Origin: Amphimedon queenslandica
Taxonomy: Eukaryota; Porifera; Demospongiae; Haplosclerida; Niphatidae
Length of the DNA stretch: 64,000 bases
Direction of reading: 5' to 3'
NCBI RefSeq assembly: GCF_000090795.2
Contig: NW_003546266.1
Span: 414,853 to 478,852, forward strand
Shown: positions 23,667-32,305 of the stretch, piece by piece
How positions within the stretch are numbered: the first letter of the stretch is position 1
How the letters are laid out: each line of letters starts with the position of its first letter
Notes under the pieces: generated by a model
The model's input: only the letters and a program-made list of their open reading frames with translations
What the model was told of the DNA's origin: nothing
Database searches by the model: none
Translations under genes and position numbers: made by a program

Positions 23667-24222
23667 GCTTATCATTAATTTTGAAAAGATTTTGATATTT
23701 TAAAATTGAGTAATTGTATCTTTGTATATACATGCACATGTATCTATTAATAATAATAGTGCTATTATTATTATAATAGTATTAATGATTATCTATTCGA
23801 ACCTGACCTAATTTATATAACAATGATAATAATAATAACAGTAGTATTGTACATGTAGAATGTTATGTTTCTTGATTACTATACTAGAAGCACTATATCA
23901 AACAATGTGTACATACAATGGCTTGCGAAGACTTTTCTTTTGGATGTACTATAAAAGTATCTATCATAAAATAAACAAATACATGTTCATCTATTTACTT
24001 TAATTATCAGCCATATGTAGCTCGCTACACATAATAATACACGTATGAAATCTAAAAAGTGAAATAGTATTTAGTGACAGTTTTAGCATTAGTTTTGGTT
24101 TTGGTAGAATAGTTTTATTTTGTGTTTGAAAAGTTGTTATCCACTGAAACTGTGACTGTACACAGTTTACTGAAACTTAGCAAATATTCTTAGTTTACCG
24201 TACATGTATTAGTTTAGTAGGC
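23667..24222. other. AT-rich spacer before the Tc1 unit
   Basis: Contains ATTATTA-type low complexity (23740-23840). I see no gene. Confidence 0.5.
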
Positions 24223-24224
24223 TA

Positions 24225-24247
24225 CAGTACCGCTCAGCTATAAGTTT
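24225..24247 (+). repeat. Left terminal inverted repeat
   Basis: 23 bp, identical to the complement of 29539-29561; preceded by TA. Confidence 0.85.
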
Positions 24248-24529
24248 ACTTAACGTGTACACGACACGGGTGCAGCTAGTCTATGCACGCAAGGCACACT
24301 AGTGCAAGGTAGCGCCTGGATCGTGTATTTATCATGTAAATCGTGTAGCTTATCACTTTCTGTGGTGCACAAGTGTAGTCTAGTGCAGAGTACACGTAAA
24401 AGTGGCATGGTCTTTATACATGCATGTCATATTATTTTAATGTGTTAATATATTTTTTGATATGTCTAAGGATACATGTATGCATTTCATAAAGTAAGTA
24501 TACTGTACCACACATGCTCACTTCACTGC

Positions 24530-24565
24530 CACGTGAAAAGTATTTCAGCTAGCTGCCTATATAAG
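24530..24565 (+). promoter_or_regulatory. Promoter of the BEN gene: CACGTG and TATA box
   Basis: A CACGTG E-box lies at 24530-24535 and TATATAAG at 24558-24565. That would place initiation near 24590 and give a 5' leader of about 90 nt before the ATG at 24683. Positions suit a TATA promoter; no transcript data are available. Confidence 0.5.
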
Positions 24566-24682
24566 TAGCTGAGGTTGCTCACTGTTGCTGTGCTAAGACT
24601 AAGTCTGAAAAGTTGCCAAGCGAGATTGATTCAGATTGTTAAACATCTGTGGTAGCGACATTGCGACAATTGTAGTGCCAGT

Positions 24683-26939
24683 ATGACCACGAGGACTGTA
24701 ACGAACAGCTCAAAGAAATATTACCTCCTGGAGTTTAAAGTAGACAATGGTCTCGTCGTGGTACCAGAGGAGGCATTAGGAGGAGGTTCCATTGAAATAA
24801 ATGAAGAAATCATTTACAAGAAGTATGCCTGCATTGTAGTCGACAAAGGTGAGTATGTGACTTTCAGTTTCTTGTTATCATGGTTTTATTAGGAAGTGAA
24901 AAGGATATGATGATGAAAGAACAAATATATTTGGACAATGATGTAAGCTTGGTATCGGGTCTTTGTGTGTATGTACCTTCATTTGTATACAGGATGAAGT
25001 TACTGATACTGCTGGAAAATCTAATGAGAAAGGGGCTAAGAAGAAGAGAGTTTTGAATGTAAGCTGTATAGTTCACATGTGTATGTACCTTCATTTGTAT
25101 ACAGGATGAAGTTACTGATACTGCTGGAAAATCTAATGAGAAAGGGGCTAAGAAGAAGAGAGTTTTGAATGTAAGCTGTATAGTTCACATGTGTATGTAC
25201 CTTCATTTGTATACAGGATGAAGTTACTGATACTGCTTGGAAATCTAATGAGAAAGGGGCTAAGAAGAAGAGAGTTTTGAATGTAAGCTGTATAGTTCAC
25301 ATGTGTATGTACCTTCATTTGTATACAGGATGAAGTTACTGATACTGCTTGGAAATCTAATGAGAAAGGGGCTAAGAAGAAGAGAGTTTTGAATGTAAGC
25401 TGTATAGTTCACATGTGTATGTACCTTCATTTGTATACAGGATGAAGTTACTGATACTGCTTGGAAATCTAATGAGAAAGGGGCTAAGAAGAAGAGAGTT
25501 TTGAATGTAAGCTGTATAGTTCACATGTGTATGTACCTTCATTTGTATACAGGATGAAGTTACTGATACTGCTTGGAAATCTAATGAGAAAGGGGCTAAG
25601 AAGAAGAGAGTTTTGAATGTAAGCTGTATAGTTCACATGTGTATGTACCTTCATTTGTATACAGGATGAAGTTACTGATACTGCTGGAAAATCTAATGAG
25701 AAAGGGGCTAAGAAGAAGAGAGTTTTGAATGTAAGCTGTATAGTTCACATGTGTATGTACCTTCATTTGTATACAGGATGAAGTTACTGATACTGCTGGG
25801 AAATCTAATGAGAAAGGGGCTAAGAAGAAGAGAGTTTTGAATGTAAGCTGTATAGTTCACATGTGTATGTACCTTCATTTGTATATACAGGACGAATTTA
25901 CTATCATTGACGTTGTGAAATCAAGCAAACCATCTTTCACCAGTAATACTGTAAGTTGTGCTGTAGCTTCTTTATCACATAGCCTGTTTCATTTATTGTC
26001 TATACACACATGTATATAGGATGATCATGATGTTACTATAATTAATTCTGATTCTTCATCAAATACTTCATTTTCTGTATGTCCTCCTGCATGTACCTTC
26101 CATAACACGTTCACTGGTATCTTGATTTATGTAGAATTCAAGCTACAACACGCCACCACCTTCGTCAAAAACTCACGACATCATTGACAATTATCATTTT
26201 CTTCCGAAGGTATTGGAAAATATAATCAATAGTTAAATAAAATTTTGCATGTTTCTTATAGGAAAAATGTTCATGCATAATTAGCAATGAAAGAATCGAA
26301 AGAAAAGTTAAAAAAATGGAGAAATTCCTTTTTAAATATGGATACACATATACTGATGGTGGTGATGATGATGACGATATTCCTCCCCTCCCTCCTCCAA
26401 TCGTAAAGGATGATTTGACCTCGTGCAATCCATTCAGCACTCCAACTAATGGGCCATCAAAGTACTCATTGGAAACTCTTGAGAATTTTCCATCAACAAA
26501 CCCGTTCAAAACTCCCACAAATCCTCCATCAACGAACCCGTTTGAAACTCCCACAAATCCTCCATCCACGAACCCATTCCACAACCCATTTATAACTACT
26601 ACAAATTTCCAGACTCCTCAGCAACAAACTCCTCCTGCCCTTCCTCCACTAATACCACAATTAGACCTTTCTTATATCAAAAGGAACAGCTCTTCACGAC
26701 CAAACTTCTCTAAAAACCTGATTTCTCAGCTAATTGATGAGGATGAGTGGGCAAGACAAAATGTCAGTGGAACGAGGGGTAAGGATGCTATAAACCAAGA
26801 CATCATAACATATGTGAAAACATGTACGTTTTACATGTATCCAGCTCAAGTGGGGGAGGACCTGAATACTGCTTGGAGACAATGCACACGAGCGATAGAT
26901 GCTGGATCGAGGGGAATTATCAGGAAAAAGAAGATTTAG
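24683..26939 (+). CDS. BEN-domain protein with eight repeated exons (BEN locus 2)
   Basis: Fourteen exons join in frame: 24683-24848, 24893-24942, eight 66-nt exons starting at 24993 and every 112 bp after, 25891-25950, 26020-26076, 26135-26209 and 26262-26939. All use GT-AG introns of 44-70 nt. The product is 537 aa. Residues 12-57 (KYYLLEFKVDNGLVVVPEEA) form an N-terminal module also seen at BEN locus 1. Residues 73-248 are eight copies of a 22-residue unit with GAKKKRVL. Around 320-340 is a short charged helix, then an acidic run (DDDDD), five NPF motifs in a Pro/Thr-rich linker, and a C-terminal BEN-like domain (461-535: FSKNLISQLIDEDEWARQNV, INQDIITYVKTC, AWRQCTRAIDAGSRGIIRKK). It is probably a nuclear DNA-binding or chromatin factor. 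No break is seen. Confidence 0.75.
24993..25888 (+). repeat. Eight tandem 112-bp exon-intron units
   Basis: Each unit is a 66-nt exon (DEVTDTAGKSNEKGAKKKRV then LN) plus a 46-nt intron GTAAGCTGTATAGTTCACAT...TTTGTATACAG. Starts are 24993, 25105, 25217, 25329, 25441, 25553, 25665 and 25777. Copies differ almost only at the TGCTGGAAAA / TGCTTGGAAA / TGCTGGGAAA position, so residues read AGKS in units 1, 2, 7 and 8 and AWKS in units 3-6. All exons are phase 0-0, so any number can be included. Identical introns show recent duplication or homogenisation. Confidence 0.95.
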
Positions 26940-26964
26940 TTTGTTGTTATGTGATTTGATGAAA

Positions 26965-26970
26965 AATAAA
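26965..26970 (+). terminator. Polyadenylation signal AATAAA
   Basis: AATAAA about 25 nt after the BEN gene stop codon, a normal distance for the last exon. Confidence 0.6.
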
Positions 26971-26984
26971 GATAAAACTTTATA

Positions 26985-27200
26985 AAACATAATGTAATTG
27001 TATCAGCCTACAGACAGGGAGTTCCATGGAACCCCCCCTTGACAAAAGAAGTTGTCTTCTGTTACAATTTTCCTCCAACACAAATATTGTTAGAATACAG
27101 TACACAGTCCTTGTGAAATATAATACAGATGGATGTACAATTATGCCTCTTACATCTTCCACTAAAGTATCTCCTTTGCACATCATAAAGATATCTTATT
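26985..27200 (-). pseudogene. Partial duplicate of the small gene's first exon
   Basis: The minus strand here reads KGDTLVEDVRG from GGAGATACTTTAGTGGAAGATGTA-type DNA. It parallels YEDSLVEDVKG with its donor at the end of exon 1 of the gene at 27402-28009 (GAAGATAGTTTGGTAGAAGATGTGA). No complete exon chain is seen, so it looks like a truncated duplicate. Confidence 0.4.
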
Positions 27201-27401
27201 TTCTTTCTTTGGTAGTACCACCTCACCCCTCCCATTAACCATACCCTCACCACTCCCACAAATTTTCAAAATTAATACATTAATATTTGTTATTTACAAT
27301 AACATATTTACACTTTATATTGTAAGTACATGTACCATTGGTGGCCTTGGACTGTCCCTTCTAAAGGAAGACAATAACGGTAGTAACTCATTAAAATAAA
27401 T

Positions 27402-28009
27402 TTAACAAACAGATTTATTTCTCTTTTGGCGTCGTCGCCATCTTGGCTGTGGCCTCTCCCCTAACCTGTCCCACACTAAAAGAAAATGCATTAAGACATT
27501 TTAAAATTAAACACATGTACCTGATCTCTTCTCTACTACTTCCTCTTCAGGAGGATCAGTCTGCTCTTCAGTCTCCTGATGAGCAGACTGATCCTCCTGA
27601 TGAGCCTTGTCAGAGTCTGCAGGCTCTAATAGTCTCCATGCTATAGCGTGTAAAGCTTCAGGTAATTTGTGTCATACTTACGCCTTTTCCTCATTACATC
27701 TTCTGTGAGCAAAATTAGTAAATGTACATTTAAATGTATTATGTACCTTTTTTTGTAAAATTTCTATCCAATTTTTTCTCTATACAAATCAATACAATGC
27801 TGTAACTGCCTGTACTTTGCCATACTTTCAGTCTTCTCTAAATATACACAAATACATGTACAATTAATGTATAATACATGTATATATTTTATACCTTTCA
27901 CATCTTCTACCAAACTATCTTCATAGCATGTAACAGTAAAAACTGAAACAATTTTGGCATGCATACCTTCAACATGGACTTCAATAATCTCTTCATTATT
28001 TTCAGCCAT
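27402..28009 (-). CDS. Small spliced gene with acidic middle and Arg-rich tail
   Basis: Four exons chain in frame on the minus strand: 27902-28009 (MAENNEEIIEVHVEGMHAKI...), 27747-27837, 27521-27655 (LHAIAWRLLEPADSDKAHQE...) and 27402-27475 (WDRLGERPQPRWRRRQKRNK and SVC, stop). Introns are 45-91 nt with GT-AG ends; the acceptor before 27655 is weak. The product is 135 aa with a Glu/Gln/Asp-rich centre and an arginine-rich C terminus that could bind nucleic acid or act as a nuclear signal. A 21-nt segment at 27682-27702 could be an optional exon. No family is recognised. It lies between the BEN gene and the transposase, on the transposase strand, inside the same terminal repeats, so it may be cargo or a partner of transposition. 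Confidence 0.5.
27547..27600. repeat. 20-bp perfect hairpin inside a coding exon
   Basis: TTCAGGAGGATCAGTCTGCTC-type bases at 27547-27566 pair exactly with 27581-27600 around a 14-nt loop, within the acidic-region exon of the small gene. Confidence 0.75.
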
Positions 28010-28317
28010 TTTTCTAAAATTTACAGAAATAACATGTGCTAGAATATACTTACTTTATACGTAGCTCTCACGCAGCACAATCTCATTGGTCAGCTGAAGT
28101 AACACCCATTTCATAGCTCTGAACAAGATTGTTATCCCTTTTGATAAAACAATATTAAATGATCAACAAGCACACTACACACTCATTACCTGTTTTTTTA
28201 AGACAATCACTTCATGAGTTCCACTCTACAAATGGGATCAATCAACAGTTTTGATTAGCATTTCCATTGAGATCCACACATCTGCCGGGATCAATCACTA
28301 CTTTTTAGGTATAGCAC

Positions 28318-29331
28318 TTAATAACCAGAAGCTTCCCCATTTACTTCTATTACTTTTGGCATAACTTTCTGCAGGTGGTCAATGTATTTCGAGCATACAG
28401 TTGGTGTCAAAGTTTTCCAAAATGTAGCTATACCACTAACAAGGGAGTCCAAATTTTTTGGCTTATGGTGGGTGCGGAGAAAGTATTTTAACGACCCCCA
28501 CACATTTTCTATAGGATTCAAATCTGGACTTTCTGCTGGCGTTTTCCACCAATTGATAGAATGATCCTCAAGGTATGATTTCACAAGGCGGCTAGTATGC
28601 TTGGGATCATTATCTTGTTGGAAACGATAATCACCATCAGGAAAGTGGCTGCTGATGAAAGGAAGCAAGCCATCCTGTAGAATAGTACAATAATGCTCAG
28701 CTTTCATTATCCCTTTGAATATTACCAATTCTGTAGTACCTCTCTTCGATATGCCGCCCCATATATGAACTTTGATGGGATGCTTAGGCTTTGGTTTCAT
28801 CTTCCTGGCTTCTTTCTGCTTACGAAAGCATAGGCGGCCATGACTGTCCAGCTGCACTGAGCATTCATCAGTAAAAATGACATTGTCAAATTGCTCATTT
28901 TCCATCAATCTGTCCTTGCACCAGTCTAATCTCTTTGTCTTATTGGCCTCTCTCACCAGCTGACAGTACTTAGGGCGAGTAGCTCTCCAGCCCAGTTGGT
29001 ATCTTGCTCTTTTAATTGTACTGATAGACACCGCGAGGCTTGGCCATTCCTTAAGAAGATCATCCCTCAGAATCCTGGCAGTGATCTCATCGTTCTTCTT
29101 CAAGCTCTCGTCAATAAACGCCAACTGATCTTCATTAAGAAGCTTTGATCGCTTCTTTGACAAGTCACCAACGGTACCGCTAGCCTTAAACTTCCTGAGG
29201 ATCTTTTGGATTCCAGTCTTAGAAATAATAATGTCTTCTTGATCGAGTCTCTCTTGAATTGACTGAAGAGAATATCCATGAGTTCTTAAAAGAACTATTC
29301 TTCTTCTCGTTTCGACAGAAACTCTTCCCAT
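28318..29331 (-). CDS. Tc1/mariner transposase, intact (DD34E)
   Basis: 337 aa from the ATG at 29331 (MGRVSVETRRRIVLLRTHGY), the usual length for Tc1 transposases. The frame stays open 50 codons further upstream, but that part is a low-complexity reading of the terminal region. Residues 1-55 and 60-120 form the paired helix-turn-helix DNA-binding region (GYSLQSIQERL; STIKRARYQLGWRATRPKYC). The catalytic triad is D155 (VIFTDECSVQ), D240 (FQQDNDPKHTS) and E275 (SPDLNPIENVW), with 34 residues between the second D and the E. No stop or frame change is seen. It would cut and paste DNA at TA sites through the 23-bp ends at 24225 and 29561. An in-frame TAA/TA-rich tail follows at 28317. Confidence 0.9.
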   Translation of the reverse strand: MGRVSVETRRRIVLLRTHGYSLQSIQERLDQEDIIISKTGIQKILRKFKASGTVGDLSKKRSKLLNEDQLAFIDESLKKNDEITARILRDDLLKEWPSLAVSISTIKRARYQLGWRATRPKYCQLVREANKTKRLDWCKDRLMENEQFDNVIFTDECSVQLDSHGRLCFRKQKEARKMKPKPKHPIKVHIWGGISKRGTTELVIFKGIMKAEHYCTILQDGLLPFISSHFPDGDYRFQQDNDPKHTSRLVKSYLEDHSINWWKTPAESPDLNPIENVWGSLKYFLRTHHKPKNLDSLVSGIATFWKTLTPTVCSKYIDHLQKVMPKVIEVNGEASGY

Positions 29332-29399
29332 TCTTTGTCCCGCTCCTCCAGTAGTAGTATAGTAGGTAGTTACAGGCCACCCACTTTTTGACACCCGTG

Positions 29400-29457
29400 C
29401 ACGTGCACGTGCGTTTGCACGTGCACGCTCACTGCACGTGCAGCGATCGCCCACGTG
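29400..29457. promoter_or_regulatory. Array of five CACGTG sites next to the right end
   Basis: CACGTG occurs at 29400, 29406, 29418, 29435 and 29452 within the 230 bp between the transposase start and the terminal repeat. This segment is notably GC-rich. These could be E-box sites for host bHLH factors driving the transposase, or subterminal transposase sites. One CACGTG also precedes the BEN TATA box. Confidence 0.5.
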
Positions 29458-29538
29458 CAGCAAGCGCATGCCTACGTGCATAGAAAAAATTCACGAGCGC
29501 CACACGCGGGTAAAGCTGGAGATCACGCGTGTAAACGA

Positions 29539-29561
29539 AAACTTATAGCTGAGCGGTACTG
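29539..29561 (-). repeat. Right terminal inverted repeat
   Basis: Exact 23-bp complement of 24225-24247; followed by TA. Confidence 0.85.
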
Positions 29562-29691
29562 TACATGTACATGCAAAATAATAATGTCAATGAATTATAA
29601 TGTCATGCATCAAACAGGTCTACAAAAGTAACAGAGTGTAATATACATATGTACATACACACAAAAATAATCATAATTATTAATGAACCTC

Positions 29692-29823
29692 TCATGCACA
29701 CTGGTAGAGCCAGTCACCATGCACTCCACTCTTGACAGTTTCCCCTTTAGTCCACAATCCACTGACTCTCAACAGCATACCAGCAAACAATAGCTTCCTT
29801 GATATGTACATTCCTTTATCAAT
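29692..29823 (-). CDS. Terminal exon of an unrecognised host gene
   Basis: Acceptor TTATTGACTCACAG on the minus strand opens a phase-0 exon: IDKGMYISRKLLFAGMLLRV, SGLWTKGETVKSGVHGDWLY, then QCA and stop (44 codons). The composition is protein-like and there is no sign of a transposon. Probable earlier exons on the same strand are 30545-30669 and 31079-31184, but the phases between them do not all match, so the gene model is incomplete. Confidence 0.45.
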   Translation of the reverse strand: MDKGMYISRKLLFAGMLLRVSGLWTKGETVKSGVHGDWLYQCA

Positions 29824-30076
29824 CTGTGAGTCAATAAGAGTTAAGAGAATACATGTACAGTATATACCAGTGAATTGGTAAACCTCCACATGTATATTAT
29901 AGTCATACATGTACATACAATTGAACCAATAAATATTACACTTGCACACTGTACATGTAGCAACAATTACATGTGTAACAGTGTTCACCAGAAGTAAGTG
30001 GTTTAATATTATGTTTTTACCAAGCAAGGAACCCACTATTTACAAAAATCACACATATTAATAGCAAGGTACAAAT

Positions 30077-30176
30077 CTGGAACATTCTAGCCCAGAATGT
30101 TCCAGTAAACAAAAAGAATAGTCCACACAACAAAGGAATAGTCCAGTAAATGAAAAAGAATAATCTAGAATGTTCT
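30077..30176. promoter_or_regulatory. Possible heat-shock-element cluster
   Basis: CTGGAACATTCT (30077-30088) and its exact complement AGAATGTTCCAG (30094-30105), plus AGAATGTTCT at 30167-30176. The GAAnnTTC pattern matches heat-shock-factor sites. No start of a gene is evident next to it, so this is only a sequence match. Confidence 0.3.
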
Positions 30177-30544
30177 TAAATGGTACACAAAAATTAAATG
30201 CCTGTCCTTTTGTTTCTACTATTACAACATGTAAATGCAATAAACATAAATGTACATGTACTCCATGCTGATACTATACATGTACATGTATACTGTACAC
30301 TGTTTGCTATCGCCTGTAGAATATTAAAACTTATTAATTCATTTAGGTTTCAGTATACCAATTTTTAAGAATGCATTAATTGATTATATTAAATATAATA
30401 ATTGCTATAAATTTAAATTTATAAAGATACTGTATATATATTCTCATTTATAATTTTTCAAATATTGACTCATTGACTCATTATAGTATCATTGTATCAC
30501 ACATGCTTGTACATGCACTGCTAGAGTTCATACTCATAACTCAC

Positions 30545-30669
30545 TTAAAATATGAATTCAACCAAATCAAGTGTCACTTCATCTTTATCCACTCTCCTAA
30601 TACACACTTCCCTCAGTCCACTGAGATTGATGGCATGAGCTACCTCTCCACTGATACTAAGAGGACCAC
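30545..30669 (-). CDS. Probable exon of an unrecognised host gene
   Basis: Minus strand between TTTTATTTTTAG and a GTGAGT donor. It reads GPLSISGEVAHAINLSGLRE and continues VCIRRVDKDEVTLDLVEFIF, with a TAA immediately before the donor. Either the TAA is the true end, making this a terminal exon, or this copy is damaged. The peptide looks real; no family is recognised. Confidence 0.4.
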
Positions 30670-31078
30670 CTAAAAATAAAAGGACACTTAATTTGGCACA
30701 ATTTTTGAGCAACTTTAAAAATTTGTAAAAAAACCAAATTTGATCGGAATAAGCTCAAACTTTCTACACAATATAAAAACATGTACATGCATTGGGAAAA
30801 ATTGTAAAAATAGAGAATTCCTTCTTTGTGATTTTTTGGCTAAATACCCTGTACTAAAGTACTGGGACAAGAGCCTGAGGATGCACAAGGACTACGCCAA
30901 TATCCTGTGGAAAACCATCATAAAATGGCAGATCAAATATTCAGGCACAATGTCTAAACATTGTTTGAATGTAATTCAGGCTCCCAGGTACACGTTACAA
31001 AATGAAAAAATCATAAACAAACAAAACCATAACTTGACACACTTCAAAAATTCTAAAAAAAGTAAAAACTAATCTTAC

Positions 31079-31184
31079 CTTTAGCTGTACATCTGCAGGA
31101 ATCTTACTCACTTCAAGTAAAAGATTTCCATTACAATTAATACAATTAGCCTCTTCAGCAATTTCTATACCACTAGGTCTTCTT
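31079..31184 (-). CDS. Probable internal exon of an unrecognised host gene
   Basis: Acceptor ATACATTGTAG and donor AAG|GTAAGA on the minus strand bound RRPSGIEIAEEANCINCNGN and then LLLEVSKIPADVQLK (35 codons plus one base). The C-x-x-C pair is notable. It is likely part of the same gene as 30545-30669 and 29692-29823. Confidence 0.4.
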
Positions 31185-31419
31185 CTACAATGTATAAACA
31201 TGTCACAACATTTTATAAACTATGATACGTACCACAAAATTTCTAGGATGAGTTTTAGCTTTAAAACTTTAGATTTCTGAGTAGTATTTGCTTAGTCAGG
31301 CTGGACAGAAAATCCGCCATTTTTAATTACTGCACTTTACACCACGCCTACATAACATCATAAAATTAACTCTTTGTTTACTCAATTTATTATGAATTTA
31401 ACTTCAGCTGTTTTTATAG

Positions 31420-31614
31420 GATGAGAGTAGGTTTTTTCCTACTCTTTTCTGCTCCTTTCTTCCTGCTGTCGTAAGGAATAGTAGCTCCAAGAGTGATACA
31501 TTTTATCCAGCCAGACATGGAAGCGTTAGCCAGGCTCAACCAAACCTCTACAATCCTTTCGTGGAGGACTCCTACTCATTCAGACACTACCTCTCCTGTA
31601 AACTACCAAACGAG
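31420..31614 (+). CDS. Probable internal exon on the plus strand, unrecognised
   Basis: Acceptor GCTGTTTTTATAG and donor GAG|GTAACT enclose 65 codons in phase 0-0, fully open: DESRFFPTLFCSFLPAVVRN, SSSKSDTFYPARHGSVSQAQ, PNLYNPFVEDSYSFRHYLSC, then KLPNE. It runs divergently from the minus-strand exons at 29.7-31.2 kb, so two genes may share the promoter region near 31.2-31.4 kb. No family recognised. Confidence 0.4.
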
Positions 31615-31759
31615 GTAACTCTAATTTTATTTCATGATTATACCAAGGAATATATGCATGAATGTGTAAGGAGGATATACCATTGTTGAAGGGTTGCCAG
31701 CAAGGGGACCAATAGAAGGTCTTGTTGCCATTGGGTATGATAGAAAGCACTAAGAATGG

Positions 31760-31859
31760 TAGTCTGGCCCCGCCTCTTCGTCGCGTGGGGGGTGGCGCAG
31801 AAGAGTCTGGTGACACTGCTACAGAATCCCCCGCGTGACGAAGAGGCGGGGCCAGACTA
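31760..31859. mobile_element. 100-bp GC-rich hairpin MITE
   Basis: TAGTCTGGCCCCGCCTCTTC and three more bases at the left are matched exactly by the complement at the right end. Sequence resembling its TAGTCTGGC terminus also occurs near 10420-10500 and 8410-8440. GC content contrasts strongly with the surroundings. Confidence 0.7.
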
Positions 31860-32069
31860 TTAGAATGGAGGTTGATAAAGGCATACTAAATAGCTAGTAA
31901 TCTTTTGCAAGTTCAGGTTGGGAAAGCTATTGGCCAAAATAAAGACAGCCATTTTGTACCATTATGTGTATGGCGGTATGCTCAAATTAAAACACACCAA
32001 TCACTAAAAACTTAGCACCCCTCTACAATTACCAGCCATACGGTATTATGATTGAAGTACTGAGGCACT

Positions 32070-32079
32070 NNNNNNNNNN
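32070..32079. other. Assembly gap (10 N)
   Basis: The gap lies at the position where the left arm of a palindromic MITE is expected. Confidence 1.
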
Positions 32080-32305
32080 TGCAACTGGTGATGTAAGAAA
32101 TCCTACACCACTGCAAGAAAGACATAGCTTCATGTATAATTATAGTTCAGTATCTCAGGTACTTAGTGTGGGCTTTTGATTAATATTCTTTATGCAGTGG
32201 TGTAGGATTTTTTACATCACCAGTTTGCAAGTATCCTCTTGTTTCTTTACTTTTTTCCAATTTAATCCTACTACTTTTCCATTTTAAATGTTTTTTATTT
32301 ACTTG
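32080..32305. mobile_element. Palindromic MITE family P, copy 2 (left arm in the gap)
   Basis: The visible inner stem (GATGTAAGAAATCCTACACC... with GGTGTAGGATTTTTTACATC) and the right arm to ...TTTTTTATTTACTTG match 12864-13166. The outer left arm, about 90 bp in the other copy, is missing where the N run begins. Confidence 0.7.

Larger units (their letters stand above)
24225..29561. mobile_element. 5.3-kb Tc1/mariner composite carrying a BEN gene and a small gene
   Basis: The left end begins CAGTACCGCTCAGCTATAAG (24225) and continues TTT. The right end is the exact complement of the same 23 bases (29539-29561). Both ends are flanked by TA (24223-24224 and 29562-29563), the Tc1/mariner target duplication. 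No other copy of this terminus occurs between them or near the transposase stop codon, so the transposase at 28318-29331 has no closer left end. Inside are three genes with open reading frames and regular splice sites. Tc1/mariner elements are usually 1.3-2.4 kb with one gene, so this is either a cargo-carrying element or two linked insertions that happen to face each other. Intact frames and perfect repeats indicate recent activity. Confidence 0.7.

Noticed and set aside
24993-25888. Regular direct repeats that could suggest a CRISPR-like or satellite array
   Set aside because: Units are exon plus intron with conserved splice sites and reading frame inside a longer gene; no spacers.
26165-26584. 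Minus-strand open frame with FVDG repeats
   Set aside because: Shadow of the NPF/Pro-rich linker in the last BEN exon.
27682-27702. 21-nt exon in the small minus-strand gene
   Set aside because: It would need a 26-nt intron next to it. Skipping it keeps the frame open with normal introns.
29332-29481. Upstream 50-codon extension of the Tc1 transposase
   Set aside because: The peptide (ARANARARARV) is a reading of the CACGTG array; the internal Met at 29331 gives the usual Tc1 length.
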